This document shows positions 17,384 through 27,013 of a stretch of DNA of 64,000 nucleotides, piece by piece. The position numbers and the translations under genes were made by a program. The stretch comes from Enterobacter asburiae (GTDB lineage: Bacteria; Pseudomonadota; Gammaproteobacteria; Enterobacterales; Enterobacteriaceae). The notes under the pieces are model-generated. The model saw only the letters and a program-made list of their open reading frames with translations, searched no databases and had not been told where the DNA came from. The DNA lies in the NCBI GenBank assembly GCA_011754535.1, contig JAAQVN010000001.1, positions 2,170,001 to 2,234,000 on the forward strand, in the 5' to 3' direction. Position 1 is the stretch's first letter; each line of letters starts with the position of its first letter.

Positions 17384-18604
17384 GTGGTTGCTGATAGTCA
17401 GCCAGGGCATATTGATCAGATTAAGCAGACCAATGCTGGCGCGGTGTATCGCCTGATTGATCAGCTTGGTCCGGTTTCGCGTATCGATCTGTCGCGCCTG
17501 GCACAGCTGGCACCTGCCAGTATCACCAAGATTGTCCGCGAAATGCTGGAAGCGCACCTGGTTCAGGAGACGGAAATTCAGGAGCCGGGCAGCCGTGGCC
17601 GTCCGGCGGTCGGGCTGGTAGTTGAGACGGAAGCCTGGCACTACCTCTCACTGCGCATCAGTCGCGGAGAGATCTTCCTTGCGCTGCGCGATCTCAGCAG
17701 CAAGCTGGTGGTGGAAGACCGGCTTGAGCTACCGCTCAATGCCGAGGAACCGCTCCTTGACGCGATTGTCTCGCACATCGATCGCTTCTTTATCCGCCAT
17801 CAGCAGCGGCTTGAGCGCCTGACGGCGATTGCCATCACCATGCCGGGAATTATTGATACCGAAAACGGCATTGTGCACCGCATGCCGTTTTACGACGACG
17901 TCAAAGAGATGCCGCTGGGTGAGGTGCTGAAAAACCATACCGGCGTGCCGGTCTATATTCAGCACGACATTAGCGCCTGGACGATGGCGGAAGCGCTGTT
18001 TGGCGCGTCTCGCGGTGCGCGGGATGTCATTCAGGTGGTCATCGACCATAACGTCGGGGCGGGGGTGATCACCGACGGTCGTCTTCTCCACGCCGGCAGC
18101 AGCAGCCTGGTGGAAATCGGCCACACCCAGGTCGACCCGTACGGTAAGCGCTGCTACTGTGGGAACCACGGCTGTCTGGAGACGATTGCCAGCGTGGAAA
18201 GCGTGCTGGAACTGGCGCAGGTCCGGCTCAGCCAGTCCATGAGCTCCTCGCTTCACGGCCAGCCCTTAACGGTGGACTCGCTCTGCGCCGCCGCGCGCCA
18301 GGGCGATCTGCTGGCGAAGGACATCATTACCGGAGTGGGGAATAACGTTGGCCGCATTCTGGCTATCATGGTGAACCTCTTTAACCCGCAAAAAATCCTG
18401 ATTGGCTCACCGCTCAGCCAGGCGGCGGAGATCCTTTTTCCGGCGATTACGGCCTGTATTCAGCAGCAGTCGCTTCCCGCCTACAGCAAAAATATTGCGG
18501 TAGAAAGCACCCAGTTTTCCAACCAGGGAACGATGGCCGGTGCGGCGCTGGTCAAAGATGCTATGTACAACGGCTCGCTGCTTATCCGCCTGTTACAGGG
18601 TTAA
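17384..18604 (+). CDS. mlc: Global sugar repressor Mlc (DgsA)
   Basis: 406 residues, ROK family. Helix-turn-helix about residues 20-55 (SRIDLSRLAQLAPASITKIVREM), then a ROK domain with the DIS-AWTMAEALFG and GHTQVDPYGKRCYCGNHGCLET segment; the CxCGxxGC cysteines and nearby His bind structural zinc (about 247-264). It represses pts and mal genes and is sequestered by dephosphorylated membrane EIICB-Glc. The start codon is GTG, preceded by AAGGGAG. Length equals E. coli Mlc. Confidence 0.97.
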   Translation: MVADSQPGHIDQIKQTNAGAVYRLIDQLGPVSRIDLSRLAQLAPASITKIVREMLEAHLVQETEIQEPGSRGRPAVGLVVETEAWHYLSLRISRGEIFLALRDLSSKLVVEDRLELPLNAEEPLLDAIVSHIDRFFIRHQQRLERLTAIAITMPGIIDTENGIVHRMPFYDDVKEMPLGEVLKNHTGVPVYIQHDISAWTMAEALFGASRGARDVIQVVIDHNVGAGVITDGRLLHAGSSSLVEIGHTQVDPYGKRCYCGNHGCLETIASVESVLELAQVRLSQSMSSSLHGQPLTVDSLCAAARQGDLLAKDIITGVGNNVGRILAIMVNLFNPQKILIGSPLSQAAEILFPAITACIQQQSLPAYSKNIAVESTQFSNQGTMAGAALVKDAMYNGSLLIRLLQG

Positions 18605-18734
18605 CTCTTTTTTGCAGATGTAAGAAAAATTGCGCTATCTCAAGCCGGGTAGCGCACGCATCCCGTAGACTTCCTCCACTGAATTATTTACCTGGTTTAT
18701 ATTTTCGAAGCATACCCAAGAGGTGGAGTGAGTC

Positions 18735-19430
18735 ATGCTTAAGCGTTTCTTTGTTACTGGTACAGATACCTCTGTCGGCAAGACCGTCGTATCCCGCGCG
18801 TTGCTGCAGGCGCTGGCAGCAAGCGGTAGACGCGTTGCAGGGTTCAAACCGGTCGCAAAAGGGAGTAAAGAGACGCCAGAGGGATTGCGTAATAAAGACG
18901 CCCTGGTGCTGCAAAGCGTCTCGTCGCTGGAACTGCCTTATCACGCGGTTAATCCCATTGCGTTAAGCGAAGAGGAGAGCAGCGTGGCGCACAGCGGCCT
19001 GATTAACTACTCCCTGTTGTCCGACGGGCTGGCGAACCTGAGCGAGCAGGTCGATCACGTGGTGGTGGAAGGCACGGGCGGCTGGCGCAGCCTGATGAAT
19101 GACCTGCGCCCGCTCTCCGAATGGGTCGTGCAGGAGCAACTGCCGGTGGTGATGGTAGTGGGTATTCAGGAAGGGTGCATCAACCATGCGCTGCTGACGG
19201 CGCAGGCGATTGCCAATGACGGCCTGCCGCTGATTGGCTGGGTGGCAAACCGCATTAATCCGGGCCTCGCGCACTACGCTGAAATCATCGACGTGCTGAG
19301 CGCCAAGCTGCCTGGCCCGCTGGTGGGCGAGCTGCCTTATCTGCCGCGCGCCGAGCAGCGCGAGCTAGCGCAGTACATCGATCTCTCTGCCCTCGGTGGC
19401 GTGTTGACCGTAGATCGAGTCGTGGCGTAA
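18735..19430 (+). CDS. bioD: Dethiobiotin synthetase homologue BioD2 (YnfK)
   Basis: 231 residues. P-loop NTPase of the BioD family: GTDTSVGKT at residues 8-16, VVEGTGGW near 113. BioD closes the ureido ring of dethiobiotin from DAPA, CO2 and ATP. This is the second copy type (YnfK), outside the bio operon; its role as a working BioD in the cell is less clear. It lies downstream of mlc as in E. coli. Its last 66 bp overlap the convergent clcB coding sequence. Confidence 0.93.
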   Translation: MLKRFFVTGTDTSVGKTVVSRALLQALAASGRRVAGFKPVAKGSKETPEGLRNKDALVLQSVSSLELPYHAVNPIALSEEESSVAHSGLINYSLLSDGLANLSEQVDHVVVEGTGGWRSLMNDLRPLSEWVVQEQLPVVMVVGIQEGCINHALLTAQAIANDGLPLIGWVANRINPGLAHYAEIIDVLSAKLPGPLVGELPYLPRAEQRELAQYIDLSALGGVLTVDRVVA

Positions 19431-20675
19431 CGTCCGCGACAGCACGGACGCCATCACGCAGGCGACCAGTAAACCGGGCAGTAAAAAATATTGCCCGGTC
19501 ATTTCACTGACCATCAGCGCCGACATAATGGGCGCATGCGTGGTCGCGGCAAGTAGCGTCGCCATTCCTGCCAGCCCCAGCAGAATCGCCGTCTCAGAGC
19601 CCGGCAGCCATAGCGCGAACAGCTGCGCGAACAGCATCCCCGTTGCCATGCCGACAAACAGCGTGGGCGTAAACACCCCGCCCGGCGCGCCCGAACCGCT
19701 GCTCGCCAGTACCGCCAGCAGCTTACAGATGAACACCCCGGCAATCACCGACAGCAGCGGCGGCGCGAGCAGAAAAGCCTGAACCACGCTGTAGCCATTC
19801 CCCCACACCTTCGGCGTCAGTAGAGACAGCAGCCCGACGATCAAGCCACCAAGCGCCAGCTGCCACGGTGGCGAAAGCCTGAGGCGCAGGAAAAGTCCGT
19901 GGCTGAAGGCCATCAGCCACATCAGCAGTGGCCCGCAGAGACCCGCCAGCAGGCCCATGGCGACCAGCAGGGCATAATCGGCCGCGGTGAGAATGCCGCT
20001 CAGATGGACCACGTAGAGCGTACCGGCGCCCGGAGCCAGAAGCTGCGTGGTGAGAAGCGCCACCACCGCCGCAATCACCACCGGACCGAGCGAGGCCAGC
20101 ATCAGCGTGCCAAACAGAATCTCAGCGATGAACAGGCTTCCGGCTAACGGTGCATGGTAGGCGCTGGCCATCCCGGCGGCGGCGCCACAGGCGATCCAGA
20201 GCTTCCATTCCGATTTGGGCGTAAAACGACGGGCGAAAAAGGAGGCGGCGAGGGCGGCAAGCAGGATCATCGCACCTTCCCGGCCGATGGCGCTTCCGCT
20301 GGCAACGACCAGCAGCGAAGCAAGGGATTTAACGAGGCTGGCGCCGTAGTCAAACTGACCGTCGCCGGTCTCCAGCGCTTCCATATAATCGGTCGGGGCG
20401 TGGGGACGCTGGGCGGTCAGGCGCTGCCATCCCCAGAGCAGCAGTCCGGCAGCCAGCCCTCCAAGCGCAGGCGTTAGCGCGCGTCGCCAGGGTGAGAGCG
20501 ACGCGGCGGCATTCACCAGGCTGCCGCTGTCGTTGCTCAGAAGTAGCCACTCCAGCAGGAACATGCTGTGGCGGAACGCCGCAACGGCCAGCGCGGCCAG
20601 CACGCCGGTTACGGTGGCAATCAGCAGTCGGCGAAACATCGCGCGGATGTCGGGGTAGGTATGAAGACGTTGCAT
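19365..20675 (-). CDS. clcB: ClC-type chloride transporter ClcB
   Basis: 436 residues, about ten or more membrane segments. ClC-family motifs are seen: [15 protein letters not shown] (about 145), [14 protein letters not shown] (about 330). In E. coli, ClcA and ClcB support extreme acid resistance as anion/proton antiporters. The start chosen is the first ATG ([10 protein letters not shown]); [10 protein letters not shown], 12 codons later (20639), is the start used in E. coli and is equally possible, as neither has a clear ribosome site. The C-terminal 21 codons overlap bioD tail to tail. Confidence 0.92.
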   Translation of the reverse strand: MQRLHTYPDIRAMFRRLLIATVTGVLAALAVAAFRHSMFLLEWLLLSNDSGSLVNAAASLSPWRRALTPALGGLAAGLLLWGWQRLTAQRPHAPTDYMEALETGDGQFDYGASLVKSLASLLVVASGSAIGREGAMILLAALAASFFARRFTPKSEWKLWIACGAAAGMASAYHAPLAGSLFIAEILFGTLMLASLGPVVIAAVVALLTTQLLAPGAGTLYVVHLSGILTAADYALLVAMGLLAGLCGPLLMWLMAFSHGLFLRLRLSPPWQLALGGLIVGLLSLLTPKVWGNGYSVVQAFLLAPPLLSVIAGVFICKLLAVLASSGSGAPGGVFTPTLFVGMATGMLFAQLFALWLPGSETAILLGLAGMATLLAATTHAPIMSALMVSEMTGQYFLLPGLLVACVMASVLSRTLRHDSIYGQHATEGREIDVLR

Positions 20676-20746
20676 GGGTCGCGTTTTAACGGGAACGATA
20701 CGATATTGTGGCGGGAAAACGCGGGGTTAGCAAAAGGTCTGCGTGC

Positions 20747-20769
20747 GAAAAAGCCGGGCGATGCCCGGC
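20747..20769 (-). terminator. Terminator of the osmVWXY operon
   Basis: Stem GCCGGGC / GCCCGGC with a 3-base loop, followed in the osm direction by a T-run (AAAAA on the plus strand). It lies 9 bp past the osmV stop. Confidence 0.8.
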
Positions 20770-20777
20770 CAGAAAGG

Positions 20778-21926
20778 TTAGCTGTCGCTATGAATATTCA
20801 GCGCCCGACGCGTACGCCCGGAGCTCAGGTACTCGGCAATATAGTCCTGCGAAATCTCGCCGTTATAGCGCCCGTCCTCATCCACGATCGGCATCCAGCT
20901 GGTATTACTCTCATACAGACGGGAAAGCACCACGCGCAGGTTGTCCTCGGCCTTGCCGGTCATGCGGAACGGATGCAGGATGTCGGCACAGGTGCCGCTG
21001 GCGTTACGCGCTTCGCGACGCTTCACAAAGCCCAGCGGTTTGCCGTGCTCGTCGACCACCGTAACGGCACGAATATCATTATCATCCATGGTCGCAAAAG
21101 CTTCGGGAAGCGGAGTAGAGCCCCGCACCGTAATGGTCGGCTGCTGGTCGGTGACGTCTCCCGCGGAGACCAGCAGCAGGCGCTTCAGCGTACGGTCCTG
21201 ACCGACAAACGAGCCGACAAACTCATTCGCCGGTTTCGCCAGCAGTTCATCCGGGCTGGCGCACTGCACGATTTTCCCCTGACGGAACACCGCAATACGG
21301 TCGCCGAGCTTCAGAGCTTCGTCGATATCGTGGCTCACCAGCATGACGGTTTTTTTCAGCTTGCGCTGCATCTCCAGAAACTGGTTCTGGATCACCTCGC
21401 GGTTGATCGGGTCCACCGCGCCGAACGGTTCATCCATCAGCAGTACCGGAGGATCCGCCGCCAGGGCGCGGATGACGCCGATACGCTGCTGCTGGCCGCC
21501 GGACATCTCGCGCGGATAGCGGTGAAGGAACTTGTGCGGATCCATCGCCACCATGTCCATCAGCTCTTCGGCGCGGGTTTTGCAGCGCGCTTTATCCCAG
21601 CCCAGCATGCGCGGCACGACGGTGATGTTCTCTTCAATGGTCATGTTCGGGAACAGGCCAATCTGCTGGATCACGTAGCCGATGTTGCGGCGCAGGGTCA
21701 CGGTGTCCATCCCGCTGGTGTCCTCGCCGTTAATCAGGATGTTCCCGCTGCTTGGGGTGATGAGGCGGTTAATCATCTTCAGGGTGGTGGTTTTCCCGCA
21801 GCCGGACGGGCCGAGCAGGACGCACATTTCCCCTTCAGGCACGTTCAGGTTGACGTTATCGACGGCCTTAAAGGTCTGGCCGTGCTTCTGTGAAAATTGT
21901 TTGGTGAGGTTTTCCAGTTTTATCAT
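20778..21926 (-). CDS. osmV: Osmoprotectant ABC transporter, ATPase OsmV
   Basis: 382 residues. ABC ATPase: Walker A GPSGCGKTT (about 38-46), signature MSGGQQQRIG (about 142), Walker B PVLLMDEPF (about 163), then a C-terminal pair of CBS domains (about 255-375) as in ProV/OpuCA-type osmotic sensors. Salmonella OsmV (STM1491) lies in the same place, next to clcB. The frame is open 25 codons earlier, but MIKLENLTKQF is the family start and its ATG overlaps the osmW stop (TAATG). Confidence 0.94.
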   Translation of the reverse strand: MIKLENLTKQFSQKHGQTFKAVDNVNLNVPEGEMCVLLGPSGCGKTTTLKMINRLITPSSGNILINGEDTSGMDTVTLRRNIGYVIQQIGLFPNMTIEENITVVPRMLGWDKARCKTRAEELMDMVAMDPHKFLHRYPREMSGGQQQRIGVIRALAADPPVLLMDEPFGAVDPINREVIQNQFLEMQRKLKKTVMLVSHDIDEALKLGDRIAVFRQGKIVQCASPDELLAKPANEFVGSFVGQDRTLKRLLLVSAGDVTDQQPTITVRGSTPLPEAFATMDDNDIRAVTVVDEHGKPLGFVKRREARNASGTCADILHPFRMTGKAEDNLRVVLSRLYESNTSWMPIVDEDGRYNGEISQDYIAEYLSSGRTRRALNIHSDS

Positions 21927-22573
21927 TATCGAATCCCCTTCGGAGTCAGAACCACCTGCAGACGGTGCAGCAGCCAGTCGAGTACAATCGCTAAAAGACA
22001 AATCATCAACGCGCCCGCAATCAGCATGCGAATATCGCTTCCGCCGATGCCGTTAAGCAGCAGAAGGCCCAGCCCACCCGCGCCAATCACGGCGGCGATT
22101 GCCATCACGCCGATGTTCATTACCACGGCGGTGCGGATCCCGCCGAAAATCACCGGCAGCGCCATCGGAATTTCCACCCAGCGCAGACGTTGCCAGAACG
22201 TCATGCCAATGCCGCGTCCGGCTTCGCGCAGGCCCGGCGGCAGGCTGTCGAGCGCCGTGTGGGTGTTACGCACAATCGGCAGCAGCGAGTAAAGAAACAC
22301 CGCCGTAATGGCGGGCAGGGCGCCAATCCCCTGACCGATCAGCGAAAACAGCGGGATCATCAGGCCAAACAGCGCGATAGATGGAATGGTCAGCACGATG
22401 GTGGCTATCCCCAGCACCGGCGTCGCCAGCCACTTGTGGCGGACAATCAGAATGCCCAGCGGGACGCCGATGAGAATCGCTAAGCCCACGGCCAGCGCCA
22501 CCAGCCACAGATGCTGCAGCGTCAGGGTTAACAGATAGTCCCAGTTGTCCAGAATGTAGTGAACGGTATCCAT
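21926..22573 (-). CDS. osmW: Osmoprotectant ABC transporter, permease OsmW
   Basis: 215 residues, BPD_transp_1-type inner-membrane permease with five to six membrane segments. The EAA-like coupling loop is GLREAGRGIGMTFWQRLRWVEIPMALPVI (about 115-143). It is one of two permeases in the OsmU system, which in Salmonella imports glycine betaine and choline-O-sulfate under osmotic stress. It ends in a TAATG overlap with osmV and begins 8 bp after the osmX stop. Confidence 0.93.
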   Translation of the reverse strand: MDTVHYILDNWDYLLTLTLQHLWLVALAVGLAILIGVPLGILIVRHKWLATPVLGIATIVLTIPSIALFGLMIPLFSLIGQGIGALPAITAVFLYSLLPIVRNTHTALDSLPPGLREAGRGIGMTFWQRLRWVEIPMALPVIFGGIRTAVVMNIGVMAIAAVIGAGGLGLLLLNGIGGSDIRMLIAGALMICLLAIVLDWLLHRLQVVLTPKGIR

Positions 22574-22581
22574 AGCGCCTC

Positions 22582-23481
22582 CTACAGCAGCTGTTTGCTA
22601 CGCAGGAAATCGCGGGCGACCTGCTGCGGTGACTGATGGTCGATATCCACCTTTTTGTTCAGCTCGGTAATAACGTCGTTGTTGAGCTGGGCAGAGAGGG
22701 TATTGAGCGCCTCTTCCAGACCGGGATTGGCCTCCAGGGTGTCCTTACGCACCACCGGGGTGACCGCGTAGCTCGGGAAGAAGCCTTTATCATCCTCAAG
22801 CACCTTCAGGTCGAATCCTTTCACGCGCCCGTCGGTGGTGTATACCAGGCCGGCGTCAACGAAGCCGTCGCGCACTGCGTTATAGACCAGGCCGGGGTCC
22901 ATCTGGCGGATTTGCGGGCGGTCCAGATCCATCTTATAGGCCTGCTGCAGGGGCTTCATGCCGTCGCTGCGCCCGGCAAATTCGAGGTCTAAGCCCAGCA
23001 GCCAGTTTTTGTCCGGGTTGGTTTTACGGATCTGCTCAATCTTCGCCACCATCTCCGACATAGTGTTGATATGCTCCGCCTCGGCGCGCTTGCGCTGCAT
23101 GGCGAAGGCATAGGTGTTGTTCATGTCGGCGGGGTTGAGCCAGACCAGACCGTGCTTCGCGTCGAGGCGCTTCACCGTCTCGTAAGATTCCTGAGGCGAC
23201 ATGCGCTTATTGATGTGGTTGAAGATGATCAACGACGTACCGGTGTACTCCCACGTCATATCAATCTGCTTGTTGATCATCGCGTTGCGGGAGATCACCG
23301 TGGCGATATTGGTTTTTGGCTGAACCTGGAAGCCTTTTTTTTGCAGGTACTGCACGGTCATCGCCGAGAGAATGTGCTGCTCGGTAAAGCTCTTGGTCGC
23401 CAGAATCAGCGGGGCTGCCATCGCCTGGCCGGTGAACAGCGCCGCGGCACACAGCGCCGTCAGGCTGGAAAACAGTCTCAT
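22582..23481 (-). CDS. osmX: Osmoprotectant ABC transporter, binding protein OsmX
   Basis: 299 residues with a cleavable signal peptide (about 1-22, GQAMA), so periplasmic. OpuAC-type substrate-binding protein; [17 protein letters not shown] at the mature N-terminus is typical of this group (YehZ/ProX-like), and [10 protein letters not shown] and [10 protein letters not shown] follow. It captures glycine betaine-like solutes for OsmW/OsmY. It lies between the two permease genes, 18 bp after osmY. Confidence 0.93.
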   Translation of the reverse strand: MRLFSSLTALCAAALFTGQAMAAPLILATKSFTEQHILSAMTVQYLQKKGFQVQPKTNIATVISRNAMINKQIDMTWEYTGTSLIIFNHINKRMSPQESYETVKRLDAKHGLVWLNPADMNNTYAFAMQRKRAEAEHINTMSEMVAKIEQIRKTNPDKNWLLGLDLEFAGRSDGMKPLQQAYKMDLDRPQIRQMDPGLVYNAVRDGFVDAGLVYTTDGRVKGFDLKVLEDDKGFFPSYAVTPVVRKDTLEANPGLEEALNTLSAQLNNDVITELNKKVDIDHQSPQQVARDFLRSKQLL

Positions 23482-23499
23482 AGAAGCTCCTTGTTATTG

Positions 23500-24210
23500 T
23501 TATCGAGCGAGATGGGGGCTCATCACGCGACCCAGCGCGGCCAGCAGGGTGTCGAGGATCAGGGCGAACAGAGCGGTGGCCGCCGCGCCGAGGATCAGGG
23601 TCGGGAAATCGTTCAGGTAAATGCCCGGGAAAATCAGCTCGCCGTAGCTGCTGGCGCCAATCAGGAAGGCCAGCGGCGCGGTACCGACGTTAATGGCCGT
23701 GGCGATGCGGATCCCCGAGAGCATGACCGGCCATGCGTTGGGCAGTTCAACCTGGCGCAGGCGCTGCCATTTGGTCATCCCAATCCCATTTGCCGCTTCC
23801 AGCAGCGACGCAGGGACCGAGCACAGACCGGCGTAGGTATTGCGCACTATCGGCAGCAGCGAGGCGAGGAACAGGGCGATGATGGCAGGCGTATCGCCGA
23901 TGCCAATCACCACCATCGCCAGCGCCAGCACCGCCAGCGGGGGCAGGGTGTTGCCGACGTTGAAGATTTGCATCACATATTCGGCGACGCCCCGCGCGGC
24001 CGGGCGGCTCAGCAGAATCCCGGCCGGAATGCCCACCAGCAGGGCAAAAAACATCGAGGAGAAAACCAGAATCATGTGCTGTTGCCCGAGGTAAATCAGG
24101 TCAACCTGGCGCGTCTTGATTGTCTCAAGCCCAATACCCCAGACGAGGAGGGCGAGGACCACGATAATGGCGCCGACAAACAGCAGCGAACGTTTGAGTA
24201 ATGGGTGCAT
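23500..24210 (-). CDS. osmY: Osmoprotectant ABC transporter, permease OsmY (YehW-like)
   Basis: 236 residues, second permease of the system, with about six membrane segments and the coupling loop SLLEAANGIGMTKWQRLRQVELPNAWPVM. First gene of the operon. The symbol follows Salmonella STM1494; it is unrelated to the E. coli periplasmic BON protein also called OsmY. The frame is open eight codons further (24234), but the start MHPLLKRS has AGGGAG upstream and fits the family. Confidence 0.9.
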   Translation of the reverse strand: MHPLLKRSLLFVGAIIVVLALLVWGIGLETIKTRQVDLIYLGQQHMILVFSSMFFALLVGIPAGILLSRPAARGVAEYVMQIFNVGNTLPPLAVLALAMVVIGIGDTPAIIALFLASLLPIVRNTYAGLCSVPASLLEAANGIGMTKWQRLRQVELPNAWPVMLSGIRIATAINVGTAPLAFLIGASSYGELIFPGIYLNDFPTLILGAAATALFALILDTLLAALGRVMSPHLAR

Positions 24211-24480
24211 TGCGGTGTGTCTCCCTGTGCGCATGCGTTATAGCAACCACCGGTTGCCTGTTGTTATGCCATGTTTCGGCAGGGGGTAATTGAGCTATAG
24301 CAAGCGTTTGGGAAGGGTTCCAGCGAAGGGGGGAAATCAGTAACCCTATGAAATTAGTGACAACCTTAATTAAAGCCTTACGGCGTAAGGGCTGGTTGCG
24401 TGCCAGGCAGAATAGTCCTAAAGCGAATTTGTACAAGTGACAGTGTCACAAATTATAGGGCCCTTACGCCGATGTCATCG
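24211..24480. promoter_or_regulatory. Upstream region of the osm operon
   Basis: 270 bp between osmY and the DUF1275 gene (both leftward). Holds the palindromic stretch GCCTTACGGCGTAAGGGC (24374-24391), a GTGACAGTGTCAC dyad (about 24437-24449) and GGGCCCTTACGCCGA, so the GCCCTTACGCC/GGCGTAAGGGC sequence occurs twice in inverted orientation about 70 bp apart. It is both the presumed osm promoter and the 3' end of the neighbour; the long inverted pair could form a terminator-like stem. Confidence 0.45.
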
Positions 24481-25224
24481 TTATTTACAGAGGGAGGCTC
24501 GAACCCGGCGAACGCGAACCGAGATGCTAATGATAGAAAAAATGGCAACAATCGCGAGCATCAGTCCCAGCGCCAGCATGGCGTTAAACCCAATCCACCT
24601 GAACAGCAGCAGCCCCGCGATACCGCCCGTAATAAACGAGAAAAGGGTGGTTAAGTGGGTCTTGAGCTGACTTTTTTGCGCTGCGGTATCTTTCGAGTAA
24701 TCCCTGCGAAGCATCGCCACCAGCACGGAGGCCAGTGATATTCCCGCATCCGTCAGGGTGCCGGTAATGTGCGTCGATCTTACCCGCCCTCCGGAGAGCT
24801 GCGTCGAGGTCGAATTATGAATGCCCATCAGGCCGCACAGGAAAATAATAATCTCGCGGTTGCTCGTGAGGGCGTGGAAATACATTTCGTAGAGAGATAC
24901 GCCGGTCAATAATATCCCCTCGACGAATAGGATTTGGCAAAAAACCAGCCGGATATTATGGATAATCCCCCATAACACAATGAGACGCGCAAGGATTGCA
25001 CCTGCAACAAAGGAGAGAATGATCGAGCCAAAGAAAATGATATCGCTCAGATCGGTGGAGGAGACTTCGCTGGATAATTGTGAGGTGTTGCCGGTCATGT
25101 GAGAGGGGAAGAAGCCAAACGCCCCAAGGGCGATGGCGTTCAGTAAACCTGCCGAGGTCGCCAGCCAGAGAGCAAGCCGGCGATCCTCCTTATGCGTTCG
25201 TTCTTTCTTGAGTCTAATCAGCAA
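24481..25224 (-). CDS. DUF1275 (YoaK-type) membrane protein
   Basis: 247 residues, about six membrane segments. The DUF1275 signature region is clear: LLNAIALGAFGFFPSHMTGNTSQL near the N-terminus and GIHNSTSTQLSGGRVRSTHITGTLTDAG in the centre. Function of the family is unknown. There is no ATG near the N-terminus; a TTG at 25224 is preceded 5 bp away by GGAGG, making it the likely start. An earlier TTG (25278) keeps the frame open but lacks a ribosome site. Confidence 0.85.
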   Translation of the reverse strand: MLIRLKKERTHKEDRRLALWLATSAGLLNAIALGAFGFFPSHMTGNTSQLSSEVSSTDLSDIIFFGSIILSFVAGAILARLIVLWGIIHNIRLVFCQILFVEGILLTGVSLYEMYFHALTSNREIIIFLCGLMGIHNSTSTQLSGGRVRSTHITGTLTDAGISLASVLVAMLRRDYSKDTAAQKSQLKTHLTTLFSFITGGIAGLLLFRWIGFNAMLALGLMLAIVAIFSIISISVRVRRVRASLCK

Positions 25225-25379
25225 GAATACCTCCGGGTTGAGCTTTGCCTGAATAGTCAGGCTAGCAAAGCGGTGCAACGGGCTGTCCAGGATATGGCTT
25301 AATTATTATTCCCTCTGACGCCAATCAGGGTTTAGTAATTAAATAAAATATCCTTGCTCAAGGTGGGGGCGTAAATACT

Positions 25380-26003
25380 TTATATCATGCCGTTATTGCC
25401 GTGACGCAAAAACGCCGGGCGCTGGTTAAGACGTTCAAACCAGGCCTCAATCGCCGGCACGTCGGGCTTGTCAAACGGCGTCATCTTCCAGCGATTCACC
25501 GACAGCCCAAGCACCACGTCCGCAAGGGTAAACGTCTCTCCCGCCGCAAAGGCCCCGGTGCGCTGCAGCTGGTTTTCCAGAATGGTGATGCAGTGGTTCC
25601 ACTCTTTTATTCCCGCCGCAATGCGCGCAGGGTCGTTAAAGTCCGGGTTTTTTCGTCCCAGCGCCGGGAAGACATAGCGCCAGGCGTTATTGAATTCAGT
25701 TGCCTGCCAGTCCATCCAGCGCTCAACGTTGGCGCAGGCCTGCGGCTCTGCAGGCAGCAGATCGTGACGTCCGGCCTTGCGCACCAGATAGCGGCAGATG
25801 GCGTTGGACTCCCACAGCACGAAATCGTCATCCATCAGCACCGGCACCATGGCGTTGGGGTTCAGCGCGCGGAAGTCATCCGTTTCTGTTGAGGCAAAAC
25901 CGCTGCCGTAGTCTTCCTGCAGATAAGGGATGCCCGCTTCTTCACAGGTCCAGAGCACTTTACGAACGTTGATGGAGGTGGTTTTACCGAGGATGTTAAT
26001 CAT
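25380..26003 (-). CDS. Glutathione S-transferase family protein
   Basis: 207 residues. Thioredoxin-fold N-terminal domain (about 1-80, with NPNAMVPVLMDDDFVLWESNAICRYL, the glutathione gamma-glutamyl site Glu-Ser) and an alpha-helical C-terminal domain with the FTLADVVLGLSVNRW N-capping segment. It likely conjugates or reduces with glutathione in the cytoplasm; substrate cannot be told. Stands alone between the DUF1275 and cat genes. Confidence 0.9.
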   Translation of the reverse strand: MINILGKTTSINVRKVLWTCEEAGIPYLQEDYGSGFASTETDDFRALNPNAMVPVLMDDDFVLWESNAICRYLVRKAGRHDLLPAEPQACANVERWMDWQATEFNNAWRYVFPALGRKNPDFNDPARIAAGIKEWNHCITILENQLQRTGAFAAGETFTLADVVLGLSVNRWKMTPFDKPDVPAIEAWFERLNQRPAFLRHGNNGMI

Positions 26004-26254
26004 GACGCCGCTTCTCTTCAGTGGGATTAATCATTTAAAAACAATACACCCTTTGCGCGAAGAGGGAGGGGTAATATTGAGTGAGGAGTGCTCTGTACGG
26101 GCAGGTCAGCGTGTTTTAAGCGGAAACGTTACGTCTTCAGGGTGCGTAATGTGGATTATTCCGCGCCGTTTTCTCCAGAGGCGCCTGCTTGCTTAATGCA
26201 GGGAAAAAATTTAGGCTAACATCAGAGATATGCTTGCTCATTAAAGGCTTAGAA

Positions 26255-26932
26255 ATGGAAAAAATAACCCCTGAATATACGTCCGTTGACTTATCTCGTT
26301 GGGCAAGGAAAGAACATTTTGAGATATTTCAGGGCTTTGCTCAATCGACATTTAATCAGACGGTTTTAATTGATATTACTGCGCTGTTAAAACATATCAA
26401 AGCGGTTGGCTGGAAATTTTACCCGACTATTATTTTTCTCATTTCGAAAATCGTCAACAGTCATCCGGAGTTCCGTATGGCTATGAAGGACAATGAGCTT
26501 ATTATATGGAACGAAGTCCATCCAAACTATACCATTTTCCATAATGAAACAGAGACCTTTTCATCATTATGGAGCCATTACGATGGCAATATTCAGCACT
26601 TCCAGAACACCTATACTGAAGACATTGCACGCTACGGTAATAATTTTTCTTATTGGCCTAAAGAAGAATCCCGGGAGAATATCTTTTTCATATCAGGTAT
26701 TCCCTGGGTAAGTTTTACCAGCTTTAACGTCAACGTTGCGCACATGAAGAACTTTTTTGCCCCTATGTTTACGCTTGGAAAATACTACGAACAAGATGGC
26801 AAAGTATTATTGCCCCTCGCCGTTCAGGTTCATCATTCCGTGTGCGATGGTTTCCATGTGGCAAGACTGTACAATGAGCTACAGGCGATGATCGATGCCA
26901 TGCCGTGCCACTCGGCGCAATCCGGTGCGTGA
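26255..26932 (+). CDS. catA: Type A chloramphenicol O-acetyltransferase
   Basis: 225 residues. Trimeric acetyl-CoA-dependent enzyme that acetylates chloramphenicol. The catalytic HHSVCDGFH (HHxxxDG) is at residues 193-201; other CAT landmarks are SFTSFNVNV and the N-terminal [13 protein letters not shown]. It is about six residues longer than CatI. The gene is visibly A+T-richer than its neighbours, suggesting later arrival, but no insertion sequence, integron or repeat flanks it, so it looks resident in the chromosome. The start [10 protein letters not shown] is preferred over an upstream in-frame codon. Actual resistance level cannot be read from sequence. Confidence 0.93.
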   Translation: MEKITPEYTSVDLSRWARKEHFEIFQGFAQSTFNQTVLIDITALLKHIKAVGWKFYPTIIFLISKIVNSHPEFRMAMKDNELIIWNEVHPNYTIFHNETETFSSLWSHYDGNIQHFQNTYTEDIARYGNNFSYWPKEESRENIFFISGIPWVSFTSFNVNVAHMKNFFAPMFTLGKYYEQDGKVLLPLAVQVHHSVCDGFHVARLYNELQAMIDAMPCHSAQSGA

Positions 26933-26954
26933 TGCGCCAGGCGCTGACGTTAAT

Positions 26955-26988
26955 AAAAAAAAGCCGCAAGCAGCATGCTGCTTACGGC
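26955..26988 (-). terminator. Terminator between catA and yebG
   Basis: A 26-bp palindrome (26963-26988) with core AAGCAGCATGCTGCTT and one mismatch, followed on the minus strand by eight T. It serves yebG and could also slow catA transcripts. Confidence 0.85.
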
Positions 26989-27013
26989 GTCAGGCTCGGT
27001 GACGATGTGGCGA

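Noticed and set aside
20568..21893. 441-codon open frame on the plus strand
   Set aside because: Lies over clcB and osmV, both clear genes on the other strand; composition is His/Arg/Gln-rich shadow.
23071..24201. 376-codon open frame on the plus strand
   Set aside because: Antisense shadow of osmX and osmY.
26004..26254. Possible integron or insertion-sequence edge before catA
   Set aside because: No attC-like site, terminal inverted repeat or transposase fragment was seen.
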